The notes: generated by a model from the sequence alone, not told the origin. DNA of 64,000 bases from Thamnidium elegans (GCA_025201345.1 JAIXMG010000036.1:248001-312000); one strand, 5' to 3'; shown: positions 24,305 through 34,482, counted from the stretch's first letter. Program-made: numbers and translations.

Positions 24305-24721
24305 CGCCCCCTTTCAGTTTTCCCCCTTTTTTTTTTTTTTTTTTTTCTTTTTTGTATATATGAAGCATCCTTGAGAATAAAAATAATTAATATTTTTTCC
24401 TCCCCCCTTTTTTTTTCTATCAATCTATTTTATTATAAAAGTGAAATCGCTAGTGAACCCAAGAAGAAAGGACCCAAGGTACAAGGTACACCATTCCAAC
24501 GTGTTAAGCCCGAAGAAGTAGAATTTTTGGACGATCGTTTAAAGGATAACACTTATGATAATAAGGGTGGATCTGATATGAGTTCTTATGGATGGAAGGC
24601 ATCTCAAGATTTGCTTAAGGTACGTGGAGATAAGTTCCGTGCTGAAAAGAATAAGAAGAAGAGAGGATCTTACAGAGGCGGTCAAATTACTATGGAAAGT
24701 CACAGTATCAAGTTTGATTAA
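22644..24721 (+). CDS. SRP40: SRP40/NOLC1-like nucleolar phosphoprotein
   Basis: Four exons: 22644..22733, 22799..22857, 22931..24250 and 24442..24721; 582 residues. The N-terminus (SALDSLVYKYLLANG...EAAEALK) is LisH-like, as in NOLC1. The middle is made of many Ser runs ended by SSDEEEEVK blocks, the expected casein-kinase-2 substrate repeats. The last 90 residues carry the SRP40 C-terminal domain (TPFQRVKPEEVEFLDDRL, SSYGWKASQDLLKVRG, KFRAEKNKKKRGSYRGGQI). The family chaperones box C/D and H/ACA snoRNPs and shuttles between nucleolus and cytoplasm. Intron 3 is 191 bp, the longest in the gene, with an A37 run. The large minus-strand open frame over exon 3 is an artefact of the repeats. Confidence 0.93.
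24265..24347. repeat. Poly-A / poly-T pair in an SRP40 intron
   Basis: An A run of about 36 directly after the 5' splice site, 45 bp before a T run of about 21, all inside intron 3 of the SRP40-like gene. The two could fold into a hairpin bringing the splice sites together (inference). Confidence 0.6.
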
Positions 24722-25243
24722 TTAACTTGAGCACTCTTTTTTGTTTTTTCTTGTATTCTATATTTCACTTTTTTATTTTATTTTCCTTTACACACACACA
24801 AACATACATACATAAACTTCTTTTAGCTTTACTGCATTAAAAAAAAAATCACACTCTAAAAAAACAAATAATAATTTTAATGATATATGCATGTAACATG
24901 TGTGATCATCAGCAGGTGATTGCTACTACTATTTTGCTCTTGTTTTTACTTGTACTTAACAATAAGTAAAAAAGAGATAACTATAGAGTTTTTTTTTTTT
25001 TTTTTTTTTTTAATTGTATTATTAATACAAATTGCCCGCAGAAAATAACGTTTTCTATTTTTATTAACAAATTAATAGTGTAGTTTATACAGGGAAAACG
25101 CATGACTTTTTTTATTCGTAGCCAATAAACGTCGAGACCCCCTTTTTTTTTCCTTTTTTCCCAACAAAAAAAAAAAAAAACCACTTTATAATCTCTCTCT
25201 TTATCTCTTTCTCTTTCTTTTTTTTTAAAAAACAAGTAATTAC
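24722..25243. other. Intergenic region, 3'UTR and promoter
   Basis: 522 bp with 3'UTR sequence of the SRP40-like gene, a T24 run near 24989-25012, and a pyrimidine-rich leader before the zinc-finger gene ATG. No gene seen. Confidence 0.4.
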
Positions 25244-26496
25244 ATGGCGGACCAAAACTTGTTAGTTACTTCAGATTTAACTTTGAACTTACTTTCCAAA
25301 AGTTCACCTTCTCAGTTACAACCCTTTCAGTTTAATAGGTCGCGTACTCAACCACTTCCAACCGAAGCTTTTTATATCTCATCTCAAAAGAATCTAAATA
25401 ATAATAATAATAATACTAGTAATAATAATAACTTAAAACGTTGGTAACAAAAAAAAAATATATTACAATAACAGTATAAACTAACAACCAAAAAAAAAAA
25501 AAACTAATAGCATCCAACTTGTCTCATGTTCCTTGTAAGTTTTATAAGCAAGGTACCTGTACAGCAGGAGCAAATTGTACTTTTTCCCACAGCTCAGATT
25601 TATCTTCAGAATCAGCAGTGTGTAAATATTTTGTAAAAGGTAATTGTAAATTTGGTACAAAGTGCGCTTTATTACATACAATGTCTCCCTACAATAATGG
25701 AGGAAAGAGTCGTACATCACCGCCTCAACCACTATTACCTAGTAGAAGAAAGACAAATGAACAAATGAGTAATAGTTTAGACCACCGTTCTTTTCTTCAT
25801 GATCCATTCGCTTCTTCTGCTCCAGCAGTTTCATTATTTCATACAAATACAGGAGAACAATTATGGCGTAACCAACAACAACAACAACAAACTTCACGCA
25901 CTACTGCTGCTAGTAGTATGATTTCAAATGATTTTATTGGTGTACGTTCTTCGCCGCGTGAATCATCCGATCATCTCTTGGGTAGTTATAGACAACAACA
26001 AGCACTATCATCATCTGTTCGAAGCAATAGTGGATATTTTAATAGTATACCAGTAGAAAATAGTATGAGCAGTAGTTACCGTCGTCAACAAAACTTTGGA
26101 TCTATTGATGATTTAAACGATGCCATGTTACCTTCTTCATTAAATGATTTATTCACTCCAACTGAATTACACGCTAGAAGTTTAAGACAACAAGAAACTA
26201 TTTATGATAACAGTCAAACTTGGAGAATGCCTTTCTTTAAACAAGATGATGAAGGTAGTGCAGCTATAAATATTCCCGGTGGAAATAACAGTGGGAGTAG
26301 TGGTGGAAGTAGTGGTAGTTATTTACAAGGAAATCAAAATAATAACGAAGACTTTCTTCATGATGATGACGTTCAGTTCTTTATGGAAGATGATGAGGCT
26401 GTAACATATGATCACATGAATAATACTACTACTAATAATGTTAAATCAAATCAAAATTATACTTTTCCTTCTCTAATTAGTTTACCAAGCACATAA
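25244..26496 (+). CDS. Tandem CCCH zinc-finger protein
   Basis: Two exons. Exon 2 starts at 25511 and ends at the stop at 26496. The donor of exon 1 must be in phase 1: either 25418|GTAATA or 25439|GTTGGT; the obvious GTAACA at 25444 is out of phase. About 390 residues. Two consecutive zinc fingers lie at the start of exon 2: CKFYKQGTCTAGANCTFSH and CKYFVKGNCKFGTKCALLH, both C-x7-C-x5-C-x3-H. The rest is low complexity (N, Q, S, G) with an acidic C-terminal part. CCCH fingers of this spacing bind RNA; the arrangement resembles yeast Lee1-like proteins. Exact function unknown. The gene converges on the HP1-like gene. Confidence 0.82.
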
Positions 26497-26687
26497 ATAC
26501 GTTCCTTTTTCCCCTTTTTTCCCCCCTTTTTTTTTTCTATAAAACCAAAAAAATACACTTTTTTTTTTCTCCTTTTCTTATTTAATATTGCACCCAAAAA
26601 AAAATAAAATCTACAACACTTACACACAAAAAAAAAATTCAGATCATGAGGGTAATCGTAAAAATCCAATGATTTTTTTTTATTTAT

Positions 26688-27398
26688 TTATTTGTGAATT
26701 GGTTTAAATTTCCTATATTGCTCAAAATAATCCAGCATCTTTTTGCAAAAAATTAGCATTTTTCTTTTTTTTAACAGCAACAACAAAATACCTTTTGTGG
26801 ACATTTATAATAAACTTCGCTAGAATGGTGAACCGAATTTATTCCATTTTTCCTTTATATACTTTTTTTTTTAGTTTTTGCGCGGTATTTTTACATTGGT
26901 TACTTTACCATTTTACATAAACGACAAGTCCCGATAATTTAGACTTTTCAACGTAAACAATACAATCTACATTCGACTCCCAGTCGATAACCGAAGAAGT
27001 ATATTTAAATACTGCTTCTGTGTCAGTATTATAGTTGTTGGTAGGTTCAGTCTGTACGTTGTTTCGTTTGTATTCTTTTAGCACAAATGGCCATTCGCTA
27101 AATAAAAGTTTTTTGGTTTTGGATAATCAAAGGGAAAAAAAAAAGGTTTTTTTATATGCATATAATTCAAACACGTCTTTTTTTCTCTCTTACGCTAATA
27201 GCTTTTGCTCAGATTCCCAAGTATTGTCCGTTTCGTCGTATCCAGACCATTTAACATAATACTGTCGTTCTCCATCCTATAGAATATATTTCTTTTTTTC
27301 GTTAGTTTTTTTTAAAAAAAAACGAAAAAAAAAATTGCTTGTCTTATTACATAGTTCGTTCTTTGTTTAATAATAAATTCTGGGTAATCTTCCAACAT
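26688..27398 (-). CDS. Small HP1-like chromo/chromoshadow protein
   Basis: Five short exons: 27398..27351, 27276..27194, 27097..26909, 26852..26792 and 26738..26688; 143 residues, every junction GT-AG and in phase. The chromodomain reads EFIIKQRTNY|DGERQYYVKWSGYDETDNTWESE (split by intron 1) with the conserved YxVKWxGY and NTWE. The C-terminal half matches a chromoshadow domain: VIDWESNVDCIVYVEK, LVVYVKW|KNGINSVHHS and VYYKCPQKMLDYFEQYRKFK. HP1/Swi6 proteins read H3K9 methylation and dimerise by the chromoshadow domain. The chromodomain lacks most of the usual first strand and the hinge is only about 25 residues, so methyl-lysine reading may be altered. An upstream exon cannot be excluded, but only 194 bp separate it from the divergent bL28m gene. 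Confidence 0.85.
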
Positions 27399-27592
27399 GG
27401 TAAACCGTTTTTTTTTCAAAAAAAAAATAAGTTGCCCACTCTATTTCGTTTGTTGGCACCAAGCAGATAGTAGAACCCAAGTCACTTTTTTTATTGTGAC
27501 TCTTTTATCTGTTTAAACTACCCCCTAAAGGAAACCCTTTTCTCCCCGGACGTAAAATAACAATCTTTTTTTTTTTTTACTTTAATTCAAAA
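27399..27592. promoter_or_regulatory. Compact bidirectional promoter
   Basis: Only 194 bp separate the starts of the HP1-like gene (-) and the bL28m gene (+). The sequence holds T-rich leaders in front of each ATG. Co-regulation is possible but not shown. Confidence 0.5.
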
Positions 27593-28074
27593 ATGTTGTC
27601 TGCTCAACCAGCTTATGCGCTTGCAAGAGCTACCTTTAAGCGTGCTCAACGTGGTCTCTTTGGTGGTAAACACATTCAATTCGGTAACAATGTAAAATTC
27701 AAGAACCCTGCTTTTTTTTAAAAAAAAAAACGTACATTTGACATTTATCTTTTTTTCCTCCCCCCTAGAACCCCTTTTCCAAGAAAAAGACTAGACGTAA
27801 CTGGTTACCCAATGTACAAAACAAAAACTTGTACTCGGAATCACTTTCAGCATTTATTGAAGTTAAAGTAACCACTGCCGTATTGCGTACTATCGATAAG
27901 AAGGGAGGATTAGATAAATATCTTTTGGAAACTACCAACAAAAATTTGTTCAGTGAAAAGGCTGTTGAATTAAAAAACAAGATTATCAATGTCAATAACT
28001 TTCAAGCCAAGAAGCAAGCTAGAGCTCTTGAAGCTGCTGCTAAAGAAGTTAAATCAAGTGCACCTACTGTATAA
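27593..28074 (+). CDS. MRPL24: Mitochondrial ribosomal protein bL28m
   Basis: Two exons, 27593..27691 and 27769..28074 (phase 0); 134 residues. Family text: RGLFGGKHIQFGNN|NPFSKKKTRRNWLPNVQNKNLYSE, the bacterial L28 core (G...GN.VS...K..RR..PN.Q), then VTTAVLRTIDKKGGLDKYLL. bL28 is a large-subunit protein; here it should act in the mitochondrial ribosome (yeast Mrpl24). The first 20 residues are basic, free of acidic residues and alanine-rich, as in a mitochondrial targeting segment. The C-terminal tail is a short alanine/lysine helix. Confidence 0.93.
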
Positions 28075-28476
28075 AAATATACTCTTTCCAACACAACAAC
28101 ACTCATCCCCTTTGTACATTAAAAAAAATTATCTAATAAATAGAAAGGAAAAATTCTTGATGGCAAGTTCAGAAAAGAATTACTTTTTTCATGCACTCTC
28201 TCACTCGATTTCGTTTTTTTTTTTTTTTTTTTATCCGCCGTGAATCAAAAGCTGGAACGAAATATTTGTACGAACTAAACGTATAAATACCCAGTACATA
28301 TCATGACAGATTAAATATATATATGAGTAAATGATCTTAATTCTTCCTTTACAAGTCTTTTTCCTTCTTTACAAACGTCTTTTAAAAGGAGCTTGTACTG
28401 CCGCGCATAAAAGATACGTGATACGTCATAATATTCTTTTTCTAAACTTTTTGTTTCTTCTTCACGTAAAAAAAAA
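28075..28476. other. Intergenic region
   Basis: 402 bp between two + strand genes: 3'UTR of bL28m, a T20 run near 28213-28232 and the promoter of the AN1 protein. No gene seen. Confidence 0.4.
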
Positions 28477-29748
28477 ATGGAATTACCTCAAATTGGAAGA
28501 CACTGTCAACTTGATAGCTGTAGAGCTTTAGGTAAACACTCCTTTATTACTTTGCTATAGAGTGACTTATTATATATCCGTAGACTTTTTACCTGTAGCT
28601 TGTCCACTTTGTCAAAATACCTTTTGGTAAAATAAAAAAAAAAGAAGCTAAAACGTGTCATGTAGTTTTTATTAAATTGTTTTTCTTTTTTTAAAAAAAA
28701 AAAAGTGGAAAACACAAGTTGCCTCTTGACCATGCGTGTTCTCAATGGAGTTCTGTAGATAAACAGTTGATTCAATGTGATATTTGTCAACAGTTAATTA
28801 AGGCACCCGAAACAGAAAAATTGACCACTGAAGCATCGGTAAAAAAAAAAAAAAAAAATATGACAGAATCACCCCTGACATTTTTTGAAGTTGATAAAAC
28901 ATAAAGAATCAAATTGCAAATTGTATTTGTATCCAGCTAATGATACACCCAAGATGAACCGTCAATGCGCTATTAAAGGCTGTAAAGATATCGATCCACG
29001 TGTAGGGCCTGTTCATTGTGATGGCTGTGATCAAGATTTTTGTTTAAGGTAAGAAGGAATGGAAGCACACGAAAGAGACTTATTTTCTGTTAAATAGACA
29101 TCGACATCCTTCTTCTCATATCTGTAAGTCGTTAATTGAAGATGAGCAGAAAAAGATGAATAGAAAAGTTGCCGCACAAGAAAAGGTAGCAAAGACTTTT
29201 TCATACACCAGTGAACCAAAGAGACAGAAAATAAAATCCGTGCCTGTTAAAAGTAAAAATGGAGGTATGGTCGAATTAATGAAGATGAAATCCCAGGCAA
29301 AAGGTAGTGCGTCTGTCCCTACTGCCAGCAGAATGTATTTATATGTTCAGTGTCCAAACGGTTCAACTTTGGAGTCACAATCAGTTTACTTTGACAAGGT
29401 ACATATTTTCTTTTGTATATAGATGAGTACTGATTTTTTTGGATGGTAGAAAAATACGGTGGGAAGGGCACTCGATATGATTGCAGATTTGTGTAAAGTA
29501 AATAACAAGAATAATATACTTTCTGCAAACGATCCCGACGTAAGTTGATTTTGCATAATAGTATAATATATAAACTTATCTTTTTTTTAAAACACACATA
29601 CACACACACACACAAATAGCGCCTAGAATTATACAAGTGTCCGGATATGACGATTTTAAATAAATCAAGTAGTTTAGAAGACGTTCTCAAAAGTTTAGAC
29701 ACTGTTCTACTTGAAAGACAAGGTTCTGTAGTGTTTGAAACAGAATAA
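28477..29748 (+). CDS. AN1-type zinc-finger protein, ZFAND1/Cuz1-like
   Basis: Seven exons: 28477..28531, 28584..28626, 28706..28838, 28891..29048, 29098..29398, 29450..29539 and 29620..29748; 302 residues, all phases consistent. AN1 finger 1 is rebuilt over three exons (HCQLDSCRALDFLPVACPLCQNTFCGKHKLPLDHAC). AN1 finger 2 is CAIKGC...VGPVHCDGCDQDFCLRHRHPSSHIC. The C-terminal part (MYLYVQCPNGSTLESQSVYFDK, VGRALDMIADLCKV) is the ubiquitin-like domain. ZFAND1 and yeast Cuz1 bring Cdc48/p97 and the proteasome to arsenite-stressed cells and stress granules; that role is inferred from the two-AN1-plus-UBL layout. The choice of the acceptor at 28890 over the later one at 28910 is fixed by phase. Confidence 0.9.
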
Positions 29749-30266
29749 AAAAAAATTGCATGATATCCGATATTTTGCGTTTGCCCCCCCCCCACAACAG
29801 TAGAAATCTCCGTTACTGTTTTCGTTGAAGTTCCAACATGAGGTTTGATAGTAATTTGTTGTTATGAGACTACATGAAGTACATTGTCATTTGTAAGTGG
29901 AGGCGTGCAAAATTCCATGGCAACGCATTTATGACGATCGGTTTATTTCGAACGTATTCCAGATAGGATACCGTAGTATTACAGATGGAAGAAAAACCAA
30001 AATGTATTATACTTTAACATTATTCCCTCTTTTATATAATCATAAATATATATCTGTAAAAAGGGCATTATTTTGTATCTAACAAAAAACTTTGTAGTCT
30101 TCAATTAATAGGCAAATTACCTGCTAAACCACAAAATGCATGAATACGAATTAAGAATTAACCAATCAAATACATAATACGTGACTTTCGCGTGATATAC
30201 ACGTGATTTTTGCGATTTTTTGATTATTTGATACTTTTATGTTCAGTTGGTCACTTAGATATGTAA
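29749..30266. other. Intergenic region upstream of the tRNA gene
   Basis: 518 bp with no supported gene. It contains a C9 run near 29784 and near-repeated CACGTGA/GCGTGATA motifs at 30189-30206 about 65 bp before the tRNA. Confidence 0.4.
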
Positions 30267-30282
30267 GCGGGTATAGCTCAGC

Positions 30283-30314
<32 letters not shown>

Positions 30315-30339
30315 AGGTGTTCGATCCACTTTAGCCGCA
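30267..30339 (+). tRNA. tRNA-Phe (GAA)
   Basis: 73 nt with discriminator A and no intron. Anticodon GAA at 30300-30302 within the CAGAC/GTCTG-type anticodon arm. A-box TAGCTCAGCTGG and B-box GTTCGATCC are present, and a T8 run at 30343 would stop RNA polymerase III. The acceptor stem has one G-G mismatch (fifth pair) and the T stem has a G-T pair, so the gene is either slightly diverged or a weak copy. Confidence 0.88.
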
Positions 30340-30897
30340 TTCATTTTTTTTTATTTTTTGCAATTTTATGGGTAATATATTATGCTGTTTTGTGGTATTT
30401 TTACAAATGGAGTGGTAGTTATTTGTAATATAGATAATAAGTAAGGTATAAAATAAAAGATGTTATTTTATAAGTCCAATAAATTGAAAGTGAGCACCAG
30501 ATTTATAGCTGTTCAACTAAGAGAATTATATGATAAAAAAAATATAATTCAAGTAAACTAATAATCTGAAGAATAAAAATAATAGCGATTGATTCAAAAG
30601 AAAAATAAAAGAGATTATTAAAAGTGATGTGATGATAATACTTGTTCAGAAAGAATGTAAAATAGGACTTTAAACCGGTATGATATTCCGAGAAAGAAAA
30701 TTGCAATATAAATATCACCATGGTTGAATAAACCCCATTTTATCATACTTAAATAAACTCCTTTTTATTCCATCCTTTTCTTTTCCTTTTAACAATGAAT
30801 TCATATAAAAGCAAGTGCCTTTTATATTATCAAATGTCTAAATATTTCCTTATGATATGGTGGTGTTGATGCAGGAATTTCGCTAAATTGGCACTGG
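30340..30897. other. AT-rich spacer
   Basis: About 560 bp, very AT-rich, with no supported gene. The short minus-strand frame at 30503-30721 is not conserved. Confidence 0.35.
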
Positions 30898-31123
30898 TGG
30901 TATACCAAGAATTAAACAGCTGTCATACAAGAGTAGAGTTGCTGAGTTCATGAAGGAAGATTGCAACCTTACTATCAAAGTGGTCACTCGTCATCCTAAG
31001 CGAAGAAGCTGCAACGATACGTTGGACCAACGTGCTCAGTTTGTAAAAGAGTGGACTCTGACAACAGACGTAAAAGAGAAGCTTTGGATACCAGATATTT
31101 ATTTTCCAACTAATCCTCAATAA
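30898..31123 (+). pseudogene. Fragment of an IS630/Tc1-like transposase (helical domain)
   Basis: An open + strand frame (VPRIKQLSYKSRVAEFMKED ... RHPKRRSCNDTLDQRAQFVKEW) ends at a stop at 31121-31123. The pattern P-K-R-R-x-x-x-x-T-L-x-x-R-x-x-F-V-x-x-W is that of the helix-turn-helix-to-catalytic linker of IS630-type transposases. The catalytic core is missing. No terminal repeats were found. Confidence 0.4.
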
Positions 31124-32082
31124 GTACTAACCATTCATGCCATAGATTTCTGGACAGTAAAATCCTCAAGAGATTAGATACTTATCAATTACTTCACGCA
31201 GTTCTTAAAGAACTACCCTGGAAGCTCTAAACGTATAGTACACCAACACTTTGGGAAGGATGTAATTCTCATAAAGCAACATGTTATTCCTGGCGCTATG
31301 TCAGAAACTTCAATTAGTGCTTTAATAAAAAACCTATCGGTAAGAATATTTTCTCTATTAGTCACTAAAAATCAAAAAAAAATATGGCTTATTCTGTCCT
31401 GTATTAGACGTTAGGTACAAATGATATTATTCGTCGATTCTGAAAGAATCACGCGGCCGCAATAAGTAACTCTAGTCTAACGTACAATAGTTCCAAGTTA
31501 AATGACAACAAACTGTGTTTTTTTGCGCACTTATGGCTACTACATACCGAATAGATCCGAGTTAGAGCTTCAATAGCAAGGGAAGTTGTGGATGAAATTG
31601 AGCAAAATGAACAAAAAAGGCAAAAATTAAGTCAAGTAACTGAACCAGCAACTGAACCCTCCATTTGGGATGAATGGGAGGGGTTTTTTTTTTTTTAAAA
31701 AAAAATCCAGAGACTACGTTTAGCTACCACGAGTTGAGGTAAATTATCACAAGTATTTATCAGGCTAATAGAGATACTAATATTTATGGATTTAGTCCCC
31801 AGCGACAAAATATTTTATGGTATAGCAAGCTAGTTCGTAGACGTTTTTTTATGCCCAGAAATTTGTATGCGCGCACTGTTGAAATCATTCCTCATCCCCC
31901 CAGCGTACCAATATCCAACTCCTGCAAAGAGCAGTACAGATACAGTGTCACATCAAATTAATTATGGGTCGAAATTTTAAAAAATAAGAACAATAAATTA
32001 TACTATGTATTCAAAAATCAATTACTCGTTTAAATAATACTTGATATGTTAGTTTTAATAAAAAGTAATCAAAAAAAAATAA
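31124..32082. other. Remnant sequence, unassigned
   Basis: Short coding-like stretches occur on the + strand: one around 31180-31340 (containing IVHQHFGKDVILIKQHVIPG) followed by a GTAAG site, and one around 31561-31683 (ASIAREVVDEIEQNEQKRQK). They are interrupted and I do not recognise them. The setting among transposon debris suggests decayed elements. Confidence 0.3.
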
Positions 32083-33127
32083 TTAATATTTTGTGGGTCC
32101 ACTACACGCATCAATTACGACTTGACACCGATCTGTCATACTAGAGACCAAACGATCTGCCAGCTCCAAACTCAGTTTCTTCCCCTGTTCTTCGATTACA
32201 GCCTTCAAACTGGTTATATTTTTAGATGGAGTGTTTGCGCTGCGTTCCAGAGCCCACCAGAGTTGCTCAATTGGGTTTAAATCAGAAGATTGGGCAGGCC
32301 AGTATTCAAATCCCCGATTTGATGAGACTCCTTCCACCATCTAGCGTACGCGCCAGTATGGCATAAGGCCCCATCTTCTTGTAAGATAAAGCATCTATCT
32401 TCGTCTTCCATCAAGTTCTGGAACCAAGGATGAAAGTTACCTGCCAAAATCTTGATATATTCATCCTGGTTCACAGTACCATCAATAATCGTTAAAGGTC
32501 CAAATCCTCCATCCCAAAAACAGCCCCAAGTCATAACACCACCGCTGCCCCACTTAACTGTTGATACGAGATACCTCTCACCAATCCTTCTGATCATTCT
32601 GGCGCCTCCGTCACTACCTGTTATTGAGAAACGTGATTCGTCTGGCCAAACAACGTTTCGCCACTGCTCCTTGGTCCAGTTTACATGTGACAAAGCCCAA
32701 CGAAATCTTTGTTTTTTGTGTCTTTTTGTTAAACGAGGCTTATGAGCTACGAAATAAGACCCGAACCCTATTTCTTTCAAAGCAGAAATAAGTGTTGCTC
32801 TACAGACAATTATACCTGCCCCTTTCAAATCGAATCTCAGGCTGTCGTACGTAGCAAATGTATTATTCTTAACAGTACGTTCCATATGCCTTTCGGCTTT
32901 TTCATCATTTTTTTTTGTGTTCCTGAATGTTTTCTATACAAAGGGCATCCTGTTCTCTTTATTCCGCTAACAATATTCTGTAATGTGGACTTTGGCAGCT
33001 CGACAGTCTTTGCAATGGCGCTCTGAGAAGCACCGTGTTTATTGAGGTAGAAAACACCCTAAAGTTTGCGTTCTCTGGATGGAATATTAGGTCCACAGGT
33101 TTCGTTTGTTATATCTGTTAAAGGCAT
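32083..33127 (-). pseudogene. Tc1-type transposase, inactivated
   Basis: Minus-strand sequence of a Tc1-family DD34E transposase. The N-terminal helix-turn-helix (NKHGASQSAIAKTVELPKST) follows MPLTDITNETCGPN at 33127. The catalytic core has D in WPDESRF, D in LQEDGALCH and E in SSDLNPIEQLWW. It is broken three times: an in-frame TAG at 33061-33059, a one-base loss in a run of nine A at 32908-32916, and a one-base loss near 32,300-32,340. Between the second D and E about 34 residues remain once the last shift is allowed for, the Tc1 spacing. The right side runs directly into another gene remnant, so the 5' end is probably truncated. No clear inverted repeats were found. Confidence 0.85.
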
Positions 33128-33797
33128 GCGGTATGACTTTCGAGTTGGAAAAAGATGGTCAAGAGGATGGACGTTTAAAATACTACGCTGATGGTATTTT
33201 ACGAGTAAATAGCCATGAGGTGTTAATTTTAGAAGCATCGTCAGCCTACCAAGAAGCAACAGCTACAAAATCAACATTTGATCATTACAAGGGTATGTTT
33301 GGTGCTCTTTCTATTTTAAAGCATATATCAAGAAAATACAAGTATGCGTCTTTTGACGCCTTTAAGAAACTTAAGGTTCATTTCATACACGCTCATGGTA
33401 AAAAAGACATAATGACTCCTTGATAGAGATCTTTAAAACTGCTATAATGATATTAACATTTTTTACTATAATTATTGTCTCTTTTTAGGCTCTGCCATAC
33501 GACACTGATTGATCGGCTTTCCGGACGTAGACATTTCTCTTATGACGAAGTTCCCCTTAAATTGAATGATGATGATAAAAAGGAAGCAAATCCGTTGAAA
33601 CACTTTATACAACTGCACTTGAACTTGACCGTAAGTATATTCTATTAATACATGAACGGTAACAGGAAGCGCTTGAAGATACGATAAATGCCCTAGAACA
33701 GCTGAAAATCGAACATCAAACCTATACAAATGATAATAACTCTGCGCCAGATGAAACATTAGACGATTGTGTTAATTGTTTAAGGATCATGTGGTAA
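33106..33797 (+). pseudogene. 5'-truncated fragment of an unnamed gene family
   Basis: A + strand frame at 33106..33423 (KYYADGILRV, HEVLILEASSAYQEATATKS, FDHYKGMFGALSILKHI) is followed by intron-like borders and two further coding stretches. One contains GRRHFSYDEVPLKL (about 33490-33632) and the other contains EALEDTINALEQLKIEHQ (about 33667-33797). The D-G-I...E-V-L-I-L-E core again looks like a PD-(D/E)XK-type fold (inference). I recall comparable sequences in hypothetical proteins of Mucorales. The 5' end is lost at the Tc1 junction, and the exon joins around 33400-33490 do not close in frame, so it is probably dead. Confidence 0.5.
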
Positions 33798-33834
33798 ATG
33801 GGTAAATTATAAAAGATAAAGCCAAGTATAAATA

Positions 33835-34482
33835 CTATGAGACTGGATAAAAAGTGTTTTTATTATCAAAAGAGATATGAGGATTATAAGAATCCTTTCT
33901 AAAGTTGTATTTATACCCTTCTACCAAATAGACTAATAATTTAGAATAAACTATATTTTTTTTTCTCATTTGAGCCACTCTGACATCTACGTTAACAACA
34001 CCGACCATCGAAACTTCACCTAGAATAGTGTGCGTTTCTGCTCTAGTAACAGGAATCTCAGCAACAGCAGGCGTATTACGGGCAGATCTGCCAAGTGAGG
34101 GTCTCATATTAATATCGAAAGCAGATTCATCAATAAAAATACAATTTTGCATATAGTACATGTCCGTTGCAGTCCATTTTAATACCCACTCATATCTGGT
34201 CTCGATATGTGTAATATCATTTCGGGCTACAGGTTGACGGGTAAGTTTCTTTATCGAAAGATTACAGTCATGCAAAATAAAGCTATTGACTGTGCTTTTC
34301 TTTAAACTAAAACCTTCAAAGGCTTTGATTAAACTTTCCACGGCTTCATTGGTTGTTGCATAAGGCTTTTCGTCATAGAGCTCAATAATATACTTCTTAT
34401 GTTCCTCTTGAAGCTGGCTCCGGGGACGATTGAGCCTGTTTGTTTGCTTTTCGTAAATGTCCCAATCGGGTTCTTTCTTCAA
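33835..34482 (-). pseudogene. Truncated IS630/Tc1-like transposase
   Basis: 215-residue open frame. The N-terminal part is helical (QLQEEHKKYIIELYDEKPYA). It is followed by KKSTVNSFILHDCNLSIKKLTRQP and the first catalytic block NCIFIDESAFDINMRPSLGRSA with D in FIDE, then the TRAETHTILGEVSMVGVVNV strand. The second D and the E of the DDE triad are absent; the last 45 residues do not look like transposase. Upstream sequence (DWAKKLKKEPDW) continues in frame a little before meeting a stop. Typical of the abundant IS630-like elements of Mucorales. Inactive. Confidence 0.75.

Noticed and set aside
25419..25510. Donor GTAACA at 25444 for the CCCH gene
   Set aside because: It is in phase 2 and gives a stop in exon 2; only phase-1 donors at 25419 or 25440 keep the zinc fingers in frame.
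28891..28912. Acceptor CATAAAG at 28910 in the AN1 gene
   Set aside because: Out of phase; the acceptor at 28890 gives LIKHKESNCKLYLY in frame.
31124..32082. A further complete transposon
   Set aside because: Only broken stretches, no inverted repeats or catalytic motif seen.
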